A stretch of DNA of 64,000 nucleotides, taken from the NCBI GenBank assembly GCA_935421135.1, contig OW285189.1, forward strand, positions 24,120,298 through 24,184,297. The letters run 5' to 3'. A program made the position numbers and the translations under genes. The stretch comes from Bugulina stolonifera. Lineage: Eukaryota > Bryozoa > Gymnolaemata > Cheilostomatida > Bugulidae. Every line of letters begins with the position of its first letter. Within the stretch, counting starts at the first letter, position 1. Under the pieces are notes generated by a model. The model was not told the DNA's origin and searched no databases. It worked only from the letters and a program-made list of their open reading frames with translations. Shown in pieces: positions 36,512 to 50,300 of the stretch.

Positions 36512-38731
36512 TTAGATCACCTGCTTCATTTCCTCCATTGCCTTCTGTTGGGCATAGAAAATTAACGCGGACTCGGTCCTTTGGAAGTTAGCTTGAGCTC
36601 TTGCTGCTGCCAGGTGTTTCTGGTAGATAACCAATCCTTGTGCTTGAATTCTCTAACATCATAAAAGTAGTAAAGCTGAAATATTCACTAACTTAGTAAT
36701 TTATGTCGATTTCAGTTATATTTTCTCAAAGATCAAATCTCACCTAGGATTCAGAATGCAGTTGTATATGTATATACATGCATAATATAACACTAAAATG
36801 CAGTAGTATATATGTATATACATGTGTAATATAACACTAGAGTGAATAACCATACATTCAGATTCTGCTGCTGCATCATCTGCCACTGCATCTGTGCCAT
36901 TTGAATCTGCTGCATCTGCTCGGCCTCAACGTTCTGCTGTCTCAGACGCATCAACAACAACTCCTGCTGCTTTTCGTGCTCCTCTGCTTGCTGCTGTTCC
37001 TGCCACCTGCCAACCAAACCAACACTCAAGTCACACTTGTATGTTTGCTTCAGGGGATGATATTGCATTATTTATTGTGGCAAGATGAAAGCTACATGGC
37101 ATCTCACATTAATTTAAAGAGTCCTACAAAGAATACTGGCGTGTGTCAATAAAATATGGTAATGGATGCTTTGAAAGATCTCCACTGAACCCAAAAATCG
37201 TTAGATGGTTCAGAGAAAAATGAGCGTAGGAAGGCGAATAAACATGAGACCAGTGATTGTATGAGCAACTCACATTCTGAATTCATTGTCTAGGTCAACA
37301 TCAATATTCATGCTTTTGCTATCCAAAATGATTGAACGTGAGTGTACTTTCTTATGGGATTCACAACAGTTGGTGCACACAAATTGGTACATCAAATAGA
37401 AGATGGCTGCAAGAACAAAACCACTCGCCGGTAAACCAATCATCAACTTTGTCAGCAAATTGTTCTCTTGCCAGTCCGAGTTGAAGAGATTAATAACTGT
37501 TTCTACAATGTGACACGAGTAAATAACATACAACAAACTAAGTATGCATACATGTTTGATGCAGTACAAGTTCACATAGATAATAGTTCACATTCACCAT
37601 AGAATAGATAATAACAATAATATATAGTTTATATTCTAAAACTCCGAATCTATCAAACTTTAAAGAGATAGCAGTAATATTCTAGACTGGCCTCAACTGC
37701 AGAGGTAATTGCAGGTAGCACAAACAACATTGTTTCCTACCACCCACCAGACATTATGGTAATGGTTCCCAGTTGCCAATATCAAGGTCACTATTACACT
37801 AGCCATAAGAGTAAGTTAGTCGTAGAGATAGACACATTGCCGCTGTTAAGCATTATCCCATGATTTTTGAAGACTATAGATTGTTATATAATAATTTATA
37901 TCTTAGTAAAATTGCAGCAGGCTAAACAGCAGGGTACTGATATAGTTATTATAACACTTCTATAATAACCTGCAGTGAAAAAATCAAATATATTAAATTA
38001 TTTCATTGCACTTAACAATGGGAATACTAAGAACAAAGTGAATTTAGATGATTTCTACTAATTAAACAATGCCTCACCAGATTTCTATCCATGCGTAGTA
38101 GATGGTGAACAATGCAATTTGTAAACTAACTTTTTAAACTACATGTACATAGTACATGATTGCTTTACAGTATAACAATATCCCTTTCTTGCCTCAATTT
38201 TTGGAGCCCCAAAAGCGGTACCATTACAACTTGGAGCTAGAATTTAAATCAATTCCAATACCATTATTAATATTAATATACAGTTAGTAGTATACCATAA
38301 TTATATAATTACTTATGTACAAATACTGGTTGGTTAAAAATTATGTTATCTGCTTTATTAGTCATATTACGGTATGATTAGAGTAATGAATTAATAAAAT
38401 ATTATGATATAACTATAATAGTAATAAATTAATAACTTATTGATATTTCCAAAATTGTATTTAAATTCTTAGCACCTTGAAAGCAGTAATAACTTATAAT
38501 AGTTAGGTGTTTGATGACCCTGTTTTAACATAATATGGATAGAGAAGGTTGGTGGGGCAGCTCAGTGGTGAACTATAAAAGAGGTCAGTGGTCACGTATA
38601 AAAGAGTAAACAGTGGACAGATATACACATACTGCTGTAGGTGATGAGTAACACTGACCTATGACTATCCCAAGTGCACTGATTTGGAGTTGTCTTATCC
38701 TCAGGTTAGAATAAAGGATGGTAAAGCTCAT
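36512..38731 (-). CDS. Small single-pass membrane protein with Gln/Met-rich coiled coil
   Basis: Exons in gene order: 38731-38659, 37502-37274, 37006-36856, 36652-36512 (TAA); 197 codons in frame. The N-terminal 35 residues include a hydrophobic patch (LQISALGIVIETVINLF). The main membrane span is LMIGLPASGFVLAAIFYLMY, followed by Cys residues (FVCTNCCESHKK) that could be palmitoylated. Then come a short acidic segment (NIDVDLDNEF) and a long helix rich in Gln, Met and Glu (EQQQAEEHEKQQELLLMRL onward) that continues into the last exon and ends MEEMKQVI. I recognise no family. The start is the ATG inside the first exon; upstream exons are not excluded. The last codons contain a weak CAG|GTGATC donor that would be phase-compatible with the next gene downstream; the stop is the simpler reading. 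Confidence 0.65.
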
Positions 38732-39475
38732 CTCAAGCTTTGAAATGGTAAGTTTCAATTAAAAAACACATAAATATACCTAGTAGTTAGCATTGAAGGG
38801 AGTGTGTTGAAAGAGTTGCTTTTCTGTGTATAGCTATGATCATTAGCTTGTTGCAGTCAAAATATCGACTGGACCAGGTAAGATAAGATAAAAGAAACAT
38901 TGGAATTAACTTGATTCTCTCTTTCACCCAAAACTATCAAAATATGCACTGATTGTCTAGGCACCATAGTTCACCACTAGCGGGCCCAATAACATCTGTA
39001 TGTACTATATTATACAATTATTCCATATTAAGCATGCATTTTAATAATAATAATAGCTCACCACGCATGAACTAGCTAACAATACTTGAGGTAAAAATAT
39101 TCCATTAGACCAACCTAGAGGTGTGAGCAGTAAAGCAGCATAAAATAAAAATAAATAGAAAGAGTAAGTATATATAATACCAAAGACAGATAGAGATAAC
39201 AATTGAATATAACTTGTTTATAACTTGTCTCATCACAGGCGAGTAAGAGCAAACAGTAACGGAGTGAAACAGCTAACCAATGGTGGGTACCTTAGTTACA
39301 CCCTTAGTTACCTGCTAAGCTTAGTAGAGTATGTGAAGTAGTCTAAAATGAACTCAATACAATAAATGGATAACTGATATAAAGTCTATAATTAACTTCC
39401 CTGCTAGATAAGGCAAGGAAGAGAATTCTGTCCACGGATTTTCCATGTTCCAGTGCAGTGTAGGAAAGATAACTC
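38732..39475. other. Gap between HPS5 and the small membrane-protein gene
   Basis: About 740 bp with no exon recognised. It should hold the HPS5 3'UTR and the promoter of the downstream minus-strand gene. A short ATTAGC hexamer run occurs nearby at about 39727-39757, inside the last HPS5 intron. Confidence 0.5.
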
Positions 39476-41304
39476 CTACTTAGATGTACACTGTTTACAC
39501 TGTGTCTTGGAAGGTTGACAGCTCTGATGACACATATGGCCTACAAGTGAATGCAATGACTGTTTCAGTTTGGTGTGAAATGTAGGGTGCTGGTATATTA
39601 ACTGGGATTTGAATTGACTCAGTTTCAGTAAAGGGCCTAAACAGCTATCAGCTTTGTCTTCAAGTCACATTGGAGACAAAATCAGAGAAGAGAACGAGTT
39701 AGTGGGAAGGACAATTCTTGCATTGCATTAGCATTAGCATTAGCATTAGCATTAGCTTGAACTGATGGTACTTACATCTTAGTAATGATACACAAAACAT
39801 TACAATATTATTATAGCTACATTATACATAATAACCAATGCTGAAAATGTATCACATGCTAAATACATCATGTTGAATCTAAATGTATTGCTATAGAGAT
39901 ATACTAAGCATATTACTATTTTTATAGTACTTGAACAACTTCAACTAATATGATGACAATAGCATAATATTACGTTGCTATTAAACATTATACTTACCAC
40001 ATTGGAAGATAGTAACATTCATTTTAGCATATAAAAGAGGTAATCCACAGTACAGGCATTCACCATCAAGTGACACCTCCCTCCCCCAATGTACTTCACT
40101 TTCTTCTAAGGTTCTGAGGCTATGTTGTTGTTTAAAGGAGTTGCTCATCTCCATAAGCTACAGCAGGAATGAAATTCTAGTATATGATATACTACACAGT
40201 CATGTTATACTACACAGCCATGCTATAACTATACTACACAGTCATGCTATAACTATACTACACAGCCATGCTATACTACACAGCCATGCTATACTACACA
40301 GTCATGCTATACTACACAGTCATGCTATAACTATACAGTCATGCTATAACTATACAGCCATGCTATACTACACAGCCATGCTATACTACACAGTCATGCT
40401 ATACTACACAGCCATGCTATAACTATACTACACAGTCATGCTATAACTATACTACACAGCCATGCTATACTACACAGCCATGCTATACTACACAGTCATG
40501 CTATACTACACAGTCATGCTATAACTATACAGTCATGCTATAACTATACAGCCATGCTATACTACACAGCCATGCTATACTACACAGTCATGCTATACTA
40601 CACAGTCATGCTATAACTATACAGTCATGCTATAACTATACAGCCATGCTATGCTACACAGTCATGCTATACTACACAGCCATGCTATAACTATACAGTC
40701 ATGCTATACTACACAGCCATGCTATGCTACACAGTCATGCTATACTACACTAAACATTGGTGTAGCTTCATGATAGAATAATCTACCTGGTGGTGGTGTG
40801 TATCTGTAACTTGTTCACCATCTCTACTCTGTTTGTACATCTCTACCTCTTTAGACATCAGCAGATATAGCTAACAATATAATACAATATAATGGCAATG
40901 TATGAAATAAAGCATACATACAATGTACATGTATATAAAACCATCAAAAGTAAAGTCTGGGGGACACAAAGGGTCAGTGAGATAGTTAGTAAGTGATATT
41001 AACATCCTTAAACTACGTCTGCAGAAGGCCTACTCTGGTGTCTAAGGCAGCCAGCAACTGGGGCCGTCAAATACCAATTCTCTTGCAATGCTATCGTGGG
41101 CATACAACCAGAAAGGTCAAACAATAAATATTAATAATTTCTGTGGAACCATAGCGATGGAATCAAATACACGATACTATAGTCTTACCGCAGGATCTAC
41201 AGTTTTATCGGAAAGTTCATTAGACCAGAGGAACTTCTCTAGACCGTCGATAACATCAGCTACCATGCGGCTGCAAACAATACAGAGTCATTATAATTAT
41301 GTAC

Positions 41305-41346
<42 letters not shown>

Positions 41347-44300
41347 CAGCAGTAGCAGTAGCAGTAGTAGTAGCAGTAGCAGTAGCAGTAGCAGTAGCAG
41401 TAGCAGTAGCAGTAGCAGTAGTAGTAGTAGTATGTGGGGGTCAGTCTGGCCGTACGTTTTATATAACATTATATTATTTTCTGTAGTGAGAATATTTGTT
41501 TGTGAGCAGCCAAGGTCTTGGTTCCACATCTGTGGAAATAGCCCATCCCTGGCTAGGGTCGAAATCCAAAGCTCTAATGCACCCAATTGCCTAGCCCAGA
41601 GGAATGAAAGATTAATTGCTGGGTTACTGAAAAAAATATTGTATAATAATATTAGTACTAGTAGCAATAATAGTACTAATAAGTATAACTATAAACTGCT
41701 GCCGTGTAAACTTACCTTGAGTTGAGGTTAGTACGGTGACTGTTGACACATTTACTAAAGAACTCTCTGGTCACAGAGTGAGTGGGTAGTGAAGACTGTG
41801 TCAGCACATCTAAACATTGCGCAGGCCCTAGCCACTCCAGTATAGCCTCTGTAATAATACAGTAGAAGGTTAAGCGGGTGAAACAGCAATGTACAATGTT
41901 TAGTATTCAGAGACTGTATCAATTTAAGAGCTATGCATGTTTTCGGAGTCTGTATTACAAGAAGAATGGGAAGTAGAAACAACGTGAGAGAACCAAGACG
42001 AATATAAAATGACAGCTTTATTACTGAAGTTGTGAGGTAGAGGCGTCCACACTAGACTAAGTACCTGCTATAGAATCCCAGGGTAACAGAGGGTGGGGTG
42101 TAACACAAACCGATTCACACCAGTTACAGAACACATCATCAGAATCGTCTCTCTCCTGTCTAGCTCTTTGGTTCAAGAGGTACAAACAGTCTTCATTGGT
42201 TGGATGTAAACCTCCTACAACATCCTACGTCATGTCATGACTACTGAGTGAATATGCTGGTCACATGACTACTGAGTGAATATGCTAGTCACATGACTAC
42301 TGAGTGAATATACTGGTCACATGACTACTGAGTGACTATGCTAGTCACATGACTACTGAGTGAATATGCTGGTCACATGACTGCTGAGTGAATATGCTAG
42401 TCACATGACTACTGAGTGAATATGCTAGTCACATGACTACTGAGTGAATATGCTAGTCACATGACTACTGAGTGAATATACTGGTCACATGACTATTGAG
42501 TGAATATGCTAATCACATGACTACTGAGTGAATACCCACAGCCACCAGAAGACACACTTATCATATACAATTACTAATAATTGCTTCAGATTAGCAATCA
42601 TAATAAACTAACCGAGATATAACCTCAGCTCTGAAATATCATTGGACAGAAGTAGGAGACGAATAACACTCTGTCTATCATTATCTCGTATCTTCTGCCT
42701 CAGCGATGCCATACTCCCTCTGTGTAATATAAATTTAAGAAAACACTCATCATTAAACTGTGTGTAGATGTGTCCACACTGTATCTACATCTACATGGCA
42801 GAGACGAAGGAACCCAGCCGAAGGTGGCTGAATACACGTTACTTTATATGTAATAGCAGGAAATATTACAGTGCACACTATCTAAACACAATGAGAATGA
42901 TGTTGTCAACAATAAAGCTGTTTGCGTCAACACAAACTTAGTATTTTGTGAAGAAGATGCACACCTTGTGACTGTGAGGCATATTCTCCAGACAGTATCA
43001 ATTGTGGTATCTGCAGGTGCCAGAAGAGAAACAAATTTGTAACCACAAATAACACAACCATTAAATGTTCCCAACTTGCTTCAACTCATGATCATCACAT
43101 TAAAAAGAGAGTTAAAATTGCTTACCCAATTAACAGAATAGTGGCCATTACATGTTCTAAATGACCAAAAGCTGTTTCAAGGAGATGAATGACAGCTGCA
43201 AAGTTTATTTGCAGATTGATAGTTGGAGCTTCCTTCTGCAGCTCACTAAAATGACATAAAGACCTCCAGTGTGAATAGCCTACTTGATTAAGGAACATGT
43301 ATGAATGCTACAAAGAATGCATACATAGCAGACGACCATCACACTGCTACACTGTACATCACTCTACAATGCTATAAAGTATAGCTACCTTGGCATTCCA
43401 CAGCTACATAGAGCCTGCCTATCACTACTTGACTTATGGACGGACTTGAGGCTGTCGAGCCAGAAAGATAATACTTGAGTGTCAGAGAACCGCTCACATA
43501 CAAACTGAGATCTGTAAATACATACAGCAAGTACAGTGTAAAGTCAAGTAACATAATTCAATTATCTGCTATTACAAGCAACAGAGTAGAGTACATGTAA
43601 GACAAAAGTGGAAACAAAATTACATGTATACATGTATATATATTCGTAAGTATATATATATGTGTGTATAAACTATTATAACGTAGGTGGAAATGACGAT
43701 TTTTAATTTATTTGATTTATTTCAGTGAAATAAATTAAATAAATTAAAAATCGTCAATTCCACCTACGTTATAATAGTTTATACTAGCTCTAGGACAATA
43801 CCACGTCCTATAGAGCACTTTACCCGACGACACAAAATCAATCATTTATTTATATGTGTGTATATGTATATATATGTATACATGTATATAGAATGAAATA
43901 TGAAGTCATAAAAATAAGTACATAAATATACAATATATAAATGGACACATAACTCTAAGTGTATCACAAGGTTCCCATTACCTAAGAGAATAATACCAAA
44001 TAAGAGAGGACAACTTCTACTCACACTGATAAATTAATTTTTCATGTAAACCAACTTTTTAAAATATTTTATGCTAACATCTACATGTTGAAAGTAAAAT
44101 GGTAATCCTCAACATTTTATTTTCCTCTGACAATGATAACCAGGGTGTTATCGAAATACTAGGAAACAATAAATAACATGTGTCTAGAGTTAGTTGTTAC
44201 CGTTGTCTAATAGTATAGCTACCTCTTTGAAACATTCTGGAGCTCTATCATAGACTGTGCATACTTAGCAAACATCTCATGAGTATCTATTAAGGGCAGG

Positions 44301-47300
44301 TCACCACTGTCGCAGGTAGACAGTAGACTATACATGATGTGAAGAGGAGGAATGTGTGCATGTGCATTCAGGGCTACAGTGAATGCATCTTCAAACTTTT
44401 TCTGCCTCAACAACCTTCAAATAGCATAAAAAAACAGCAGTTATAATCTTAGAGGACATTTTCCTTGATAATATACCACATGGTACTACTATCATGTTTG
44501 TAGTCCAATTTAGGCCTATACCCGTGTATGTGTTGCATATTTTACTCGATCACAATCATGAAATAATGGAGAAGAAAAATAAAAACTAATAATATTTGTT
44601 GGATGCCCAAACAGATTCCACAGATGACTAAAACCAACCAGTGGACATGACTTTGAGATGTCGTTTCTACAAATGAATTGTGAAGAACAAATGTACAACT
44701 AATAAATACAGAAAGTACATGCATAAGGACACAGACCCTATAACAAGAATACCAACTCACAGATATACGTATAGCCAAAGGTCTGGTTTGCTATTTGATT
44801 TCATGATTTGTTTCCTCATGTCGTTGGTTGCAAATAGAGATTGGTTGTAGATAGATCTCCACTCCAGAGTCCCTGCTTTACTTTCTGCCAGTTAAATTAC
44901 CAAAGTATATCATACAATGGGCAATGTGCACATAGCAGTAATAAACCACTAGACTCAACTTTGTCTTGTCTTTTTACTTTTTTCTATGTTTATATTATCA
45001 TACCAAAAGCTTCTTGAGTTTATTTTGGTGGTCCTTTTACTAAATCATACCATACTAAAATACAGAATTGAATTCATCACTATATGTATAACAGTGAGAT
45101 ATATACATGTATGACATACCTGTTAGACAGTTGATAACGGCAGTCCACAGGTCACGCTGGCGTTGATGTAGATTCGACGTGGTCGGCGTTACCCTGACGC
45201 TGCCATTAGAACCACAGATCCCTCTAATATCTACCCTGTTTGAGAGGTTCTCTACGTGTGTGCATAGTTGTGTCTTATCCACCAGAAACCAGAATGTCCC
45301 CAGGAATTGAGTGACGTGATTGGCTGTGGCAACGGATGGAATTTTATCAAGCATTTCAATGGACGGAGTCAGTATATCACATTCCGTTTCTTCTGTGGTT
45401 ACGCTATCGCTATCATCGGAGTTTGAGCAAGGAACAGATTGGATACTACCTTCTGGAACATCACCAATGTTTGCCACGACAGAAGAGTGTTGTGAAATAT
45501 CTATGTGATATGCCTGCAGTGAGTCTGGCCTCTCTATAGCGTATTCTGACATGACATCACAGGTGCCACGTAACACACACATAGTAGCTAGGTAAGCACT
45601 CTGTGTGGTCTGTTCACTGCTCATCCTCCAAGGGCACACTTTAGTCATGTACCTTAACCGTCTCTCATCTGTAGCACCTGTTGCTCGCTGCTGCATATGT
45701 GAATACTGTGACAGCAGCAACGACAAACTTCTACTCCACGTTTCTAGCTGAGGATTTACCACCTCTTCACTATCTAGCAGTTGGAAGGGGTCAATTAAAC
45801 TCTTGTATGTTCTCAGCGTTAAATCGAGGTATACACCAAGGCTAGAAGGCATATCGTCGTTCATATTGATTTCATCATCACCAATAAAGAAGGTATGGTG
45901 ACTACCACTGTCTTCACTTAGCTCACCAGGGGTGGCTATACCTCCATCTATCTCTAAGAACAGAAAATAACAGAACTGTGATATATAGGCCTCTTAATAT
46001 TAGCATGATTTATAAGAATTCCAGTATAAACAACTTATCCATACAATACACTATAACAACAGCATTATGTATACGAGTATTATACATTGTAGATGTACAT
46101 GTACACGTACATGTAGATGTACAACAAAATGGTAATACCATTTATACATGTCTGTAGTGTACAATGCAAACAAAAAATCATACGTACCCGAGGATGAGTC
46201 TATGCCACTTGATAGAAACTTCTCTATAGCAGGTTGAGAAATTGCTTTCTCTTTGATACTACTAATAATATTTTTAGCCTGAGAGGATATCTTAGCCAAT
46301 CTGTAGAAGATATATTACAATAAATATTCATATAACGGGCAGCAGGTAGAGTAGCATCATGCACAGTATGGAGCACATGCTATGGTGAGAAATAGAACCT
46401 AGATAAATGGTAAGTAAAGAAGACATTCGGGTTGGAGCTTAGTAAATGAAGGATACAATCTGAACTAAACTAGAGTGATGTGTGAGAATTTCTCACTGGT
46501 ACTTTCATAAAAATTTAACTTATTTGTGCAGAACCAAAATAAGAATTGGTGCTCGAATCACCCACAACTCTCTAGTATAGCATTACTGAGAAGCAAACAA
46601 GCATCGTAGGTAAACACATCTAACATTCAGAGTGTTCCATACCTGAGCACAGCCTCTCTGCAGAAGATATAAATATTTTGGCAAGTTCCGACTATGAATG
46701 CAAAAAGGTTTATAAAAACACAAAAATCTTATTATTAATATACCCTGGGTATACATGTAATTGCACATCAAATCACATTGTGTAGCTTTGGAAATTAACT
46801 TGACAGCAATTTATAAACTAACCCGTCTTTAACATGATCTTTGACTTGACCGACCACAGCACCTGGGGAAGAGATCTCCCGAAACATTGTTTTGGGTGAG
46901 GGGGAATGCTCTTTGCCAACATTCTTATATGACGATGGACTAGGTACAACCGTATCCCTAAGGCTACCATCAGCAGGCATCCTTATGGGTATAGAGCGAG
47001 AATTTTGGTAGGATGTTGCAAGAGCATCTGAAATTATACAACCAGGATGTGAAGTGCTGTGAAGCTAATGGAAGAATCAAGACAAAAACTTTAATCTCAA
47101 GTATTTAATTTATGACACAAATGGTTTGTAGCCCAGGAATAAAAGCTGTCACTTTTGCAGGCAATATGGTATGTAGATAACACAATGCCAATTCAGCAAT
47201 ATGAGACGTATTTAGATGACTTAATTCCTTATTTACTCCGATGATGATACTAATAAAATAATAAAACTGTGTCTTGCATTACTGTAGGCCTGTATCATTA

Positions 47301-50300
47301 AACTATTAACGCACATGAATAAAATGCCAATGCAATACATAAACAGTGCTTGTGTCTGCTATCATATTACCCACCGTCAGCATTTCCTTGATCTTTCTCA
47401 GGTGAGAAGTCAATGGTGGATGTACGAATCCTTCGACCACGACTCGACTTCCGTCTTGAATCCTCATTGTAGTCTTCAGACTGCTCAAAGCTTGATATAC
47501 TGGCAGTGCTGCTCTTTTGACCACAACTGTATGTGATGTTACCTCTGCTGTGGGGGCTGCCAGTGATACTCCCGCTGCGTGGACTGCTAGTATCTAGTCT
47601 AATCGTATCACTTCCAACATCTGAAAAGCTCCCTATAGATATGAGGCTCACGGAGGAGGGCTGCTTTTCTCGTATGGTTGTGTTGGAGGAACCGAGGGTA
47701 GGCGTAGATGTCTGCCCACGTTCTATTGTAGAGTTGGAATAAAATATCTCAGAGCTATTGTCATCATGAAGAACCAGGTCATCAGTGAAACCATCCATTT
47801 GTTTGTCTCCAAATGTATGAGCAAGTCGATACACAGTACTAGTAGCTGATGGAGTGTCAGCAATGGTATACAATGTTGAATCAGTACTGGTACCTACATG
47901 TAGTAAAGCACCAGTCCTAGCACCTGGTGAAGCATCAGTACTAGTACCCAGTGGAGTATCAGTACCAGTACATGGTGGAGTATCAGTACCAGTACATGGT
48001 GGAGTATCAGTACCAGTACATGGTGGAGTATCAGTACCAGTACATGGTGGAGTATCAGTGTGAGCATCTGGTGGAGCACCAGTACCGGTACCCAGTGGAG
48101 TATCAGTACCAGTACCTGGTGGAGTATCAGTAACGGTACCTGGTGGAGTATCAGTACCGGTACCCAGTGGAGTACCAGTACCGGTACCCAGTGGAGTATC
48201 AGTACCAGTACCTGGTGGAGTATCAGTAATGGTACCTGGTGGAGTATCAGTACCGGTACCCAGTGGAGTATCAGTGCTGTTGACACTATAACTACTATGA
48301 ATACTGTTAGCACTAGTCACACTGTTACTACGTAATGAACGGGAGGACGAGACACTACTGACAGTGTTTGACCTTGAACTTCGATTGTCTATCATGCTTT
48401 GATACTCTGCTCGCTTACTGCCAAACACTGACATGAATTCCTACAACACAGCACTCCATTATTTATTTCTCCCCGACATCAGATCATAAAACTAAATATA
48501 AAAGAAAAAGAATGGATACATCATAATGAATGAGGTACACTCTACAGATGGCAGTGCCAGTTGCTGATACATAGTTTGCTTGATAGGACCCATACCTTGT
48601 AATAAAGATCCTCTGGGGAGACAATTTCATGTATTCTAACGAGCATCATTACTTCACTCATTACATAATCTTGATTGTCCAAACAGAGTTTAATAGCCTT
48701 AGAAATCGTCCGAGTGTCTAGCAGAGCTTCTATGTGTTCCAAGAGGGTGGTGAGTTCAATGCATCGCACTTCCCCAAAACTGGTCAGCAGAAATATGGAC
48801 TTTCCACTGATGCAGGAACTGACTACATCTACAGGATATTAGTTCATAATATTGGTAATAAGTGGTAAAACTTTGTATATCTGTCAATATATGGAGGCAT
48901 AACTATACATACTCAGTAGACAGTATGTCTATAATACTTCACATGAATGTGCAGAAAAGTTCATTGTATACAACATAACAAAACAAGTGGAATATTTACC
49001 ATCGATAATGCGTGTAGAGAGGACGACTCCTGAGGTGTAGGGGTTGATCACATATAATGACTCATTGGCAAGACTCACTATCAGCCTGTCTCTAAAACAG
49101 TATAGAGGAAGTTGCGACTGATAGAGGCCAAATAGTCTAGGAGTACCAATAGAAAAGTAATAAACAAGAAATAGAATGCACATTCCTAATAGCATCCGCC
49201 CTGTGTTCAGTAAAGACTTGAGAAACAACAGGCGAGATACGAACGAGAGGAGGAAGCAAATTTGAAATAAATTATATTACCTGGTTATCATTAGATATGG
49301 GAATGCATTCAAAGTTGTTTGTTCATAAGCCTGACTAGAGTCATCATCTACTGATTTGCTGAAATGATGAATAATACATGAGTGTAATTAGTAATATACG
49401 GTCAAATTATATACAGTCACATGGTGAACAGTAGAGTACAAGAGATTACTATTACCATGCTACCACAGTCATAAACATACAGTGGATACTAAACTAAATG
49501 GTTCTCTTCACCTAATCAGTTTTTCTTATGAACACACAGTATGTACATTTACATTATGTATACAGTGTATATAGAGTATGTACATTTACATTATGTATGC
49601 AGTGTATATACAGTATGTATACAGTATGTATACATTATGTATACAGTATGTATACAGTATGTATACAGTATGTATACAGTATGTATACATTATGTATACA
49701 GTATGTATACAGTATGTATACAGAATGTATACCGTATGTATACAGTATGTATACAGTATGTATACAGTATGTATACAGTATGTATACAGTATGTATACAG
49801 TATGTATACAGTATGTATACAGTATGTATACAGTATGTATACATTATGTATACAGTATGTATACAGTATGTATACAGTATGTATACAGTATGTATACATT
49901 ATGTATACAGTATGTATTCATTATGTATACAGTATGTATACATTATGTATACAGTATGTATACAGTATGTATACAGTATGTATACAGTATGTATACAGTA
50001 TGTATACCGTATGTATACATTATGTATACATTGTGTATACAGTGTGTATACATTTTGTATACAGTATGTATACAGTGTGTATAAATTGTGTATACATTGT
50101 GTATACATTGTGTATACAGTGTGTATACATTGTGTATACATTGTGTATACAGTGTGTATACATTGTGTATACATTGTGTATACATTGTGTATACAGTGTG
50201 TATACATTGTGTATACAGTGTGTATACATTGTGTATACATTGTGTATACATTGTGTATACAGTGTGTATACAGTGTGTATACAGTGTGTATACAGTGTGT

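Noticed and set aside
40141..40422. His/Ser-rich frame on the plus strand
   Set aside because: Minisatellite in an HPS5 intron overlapping the edge of a real minus-strand exon.
41088..41667. Poly-Val and poly-Leu frames
   Set aside because: TAG/CAG triplet repeat in an HPS5 intron read in two directions.
46643..46691. Possible 49-nt extra HPS5 exon
   Set aside because: Good-looking splice sites and an exit phase that fits the next exon, but its entry phase does not fit the exon ending at 46823, and the direct join 46823 to 46300 is in frame. Could be a poison exon but not needed.
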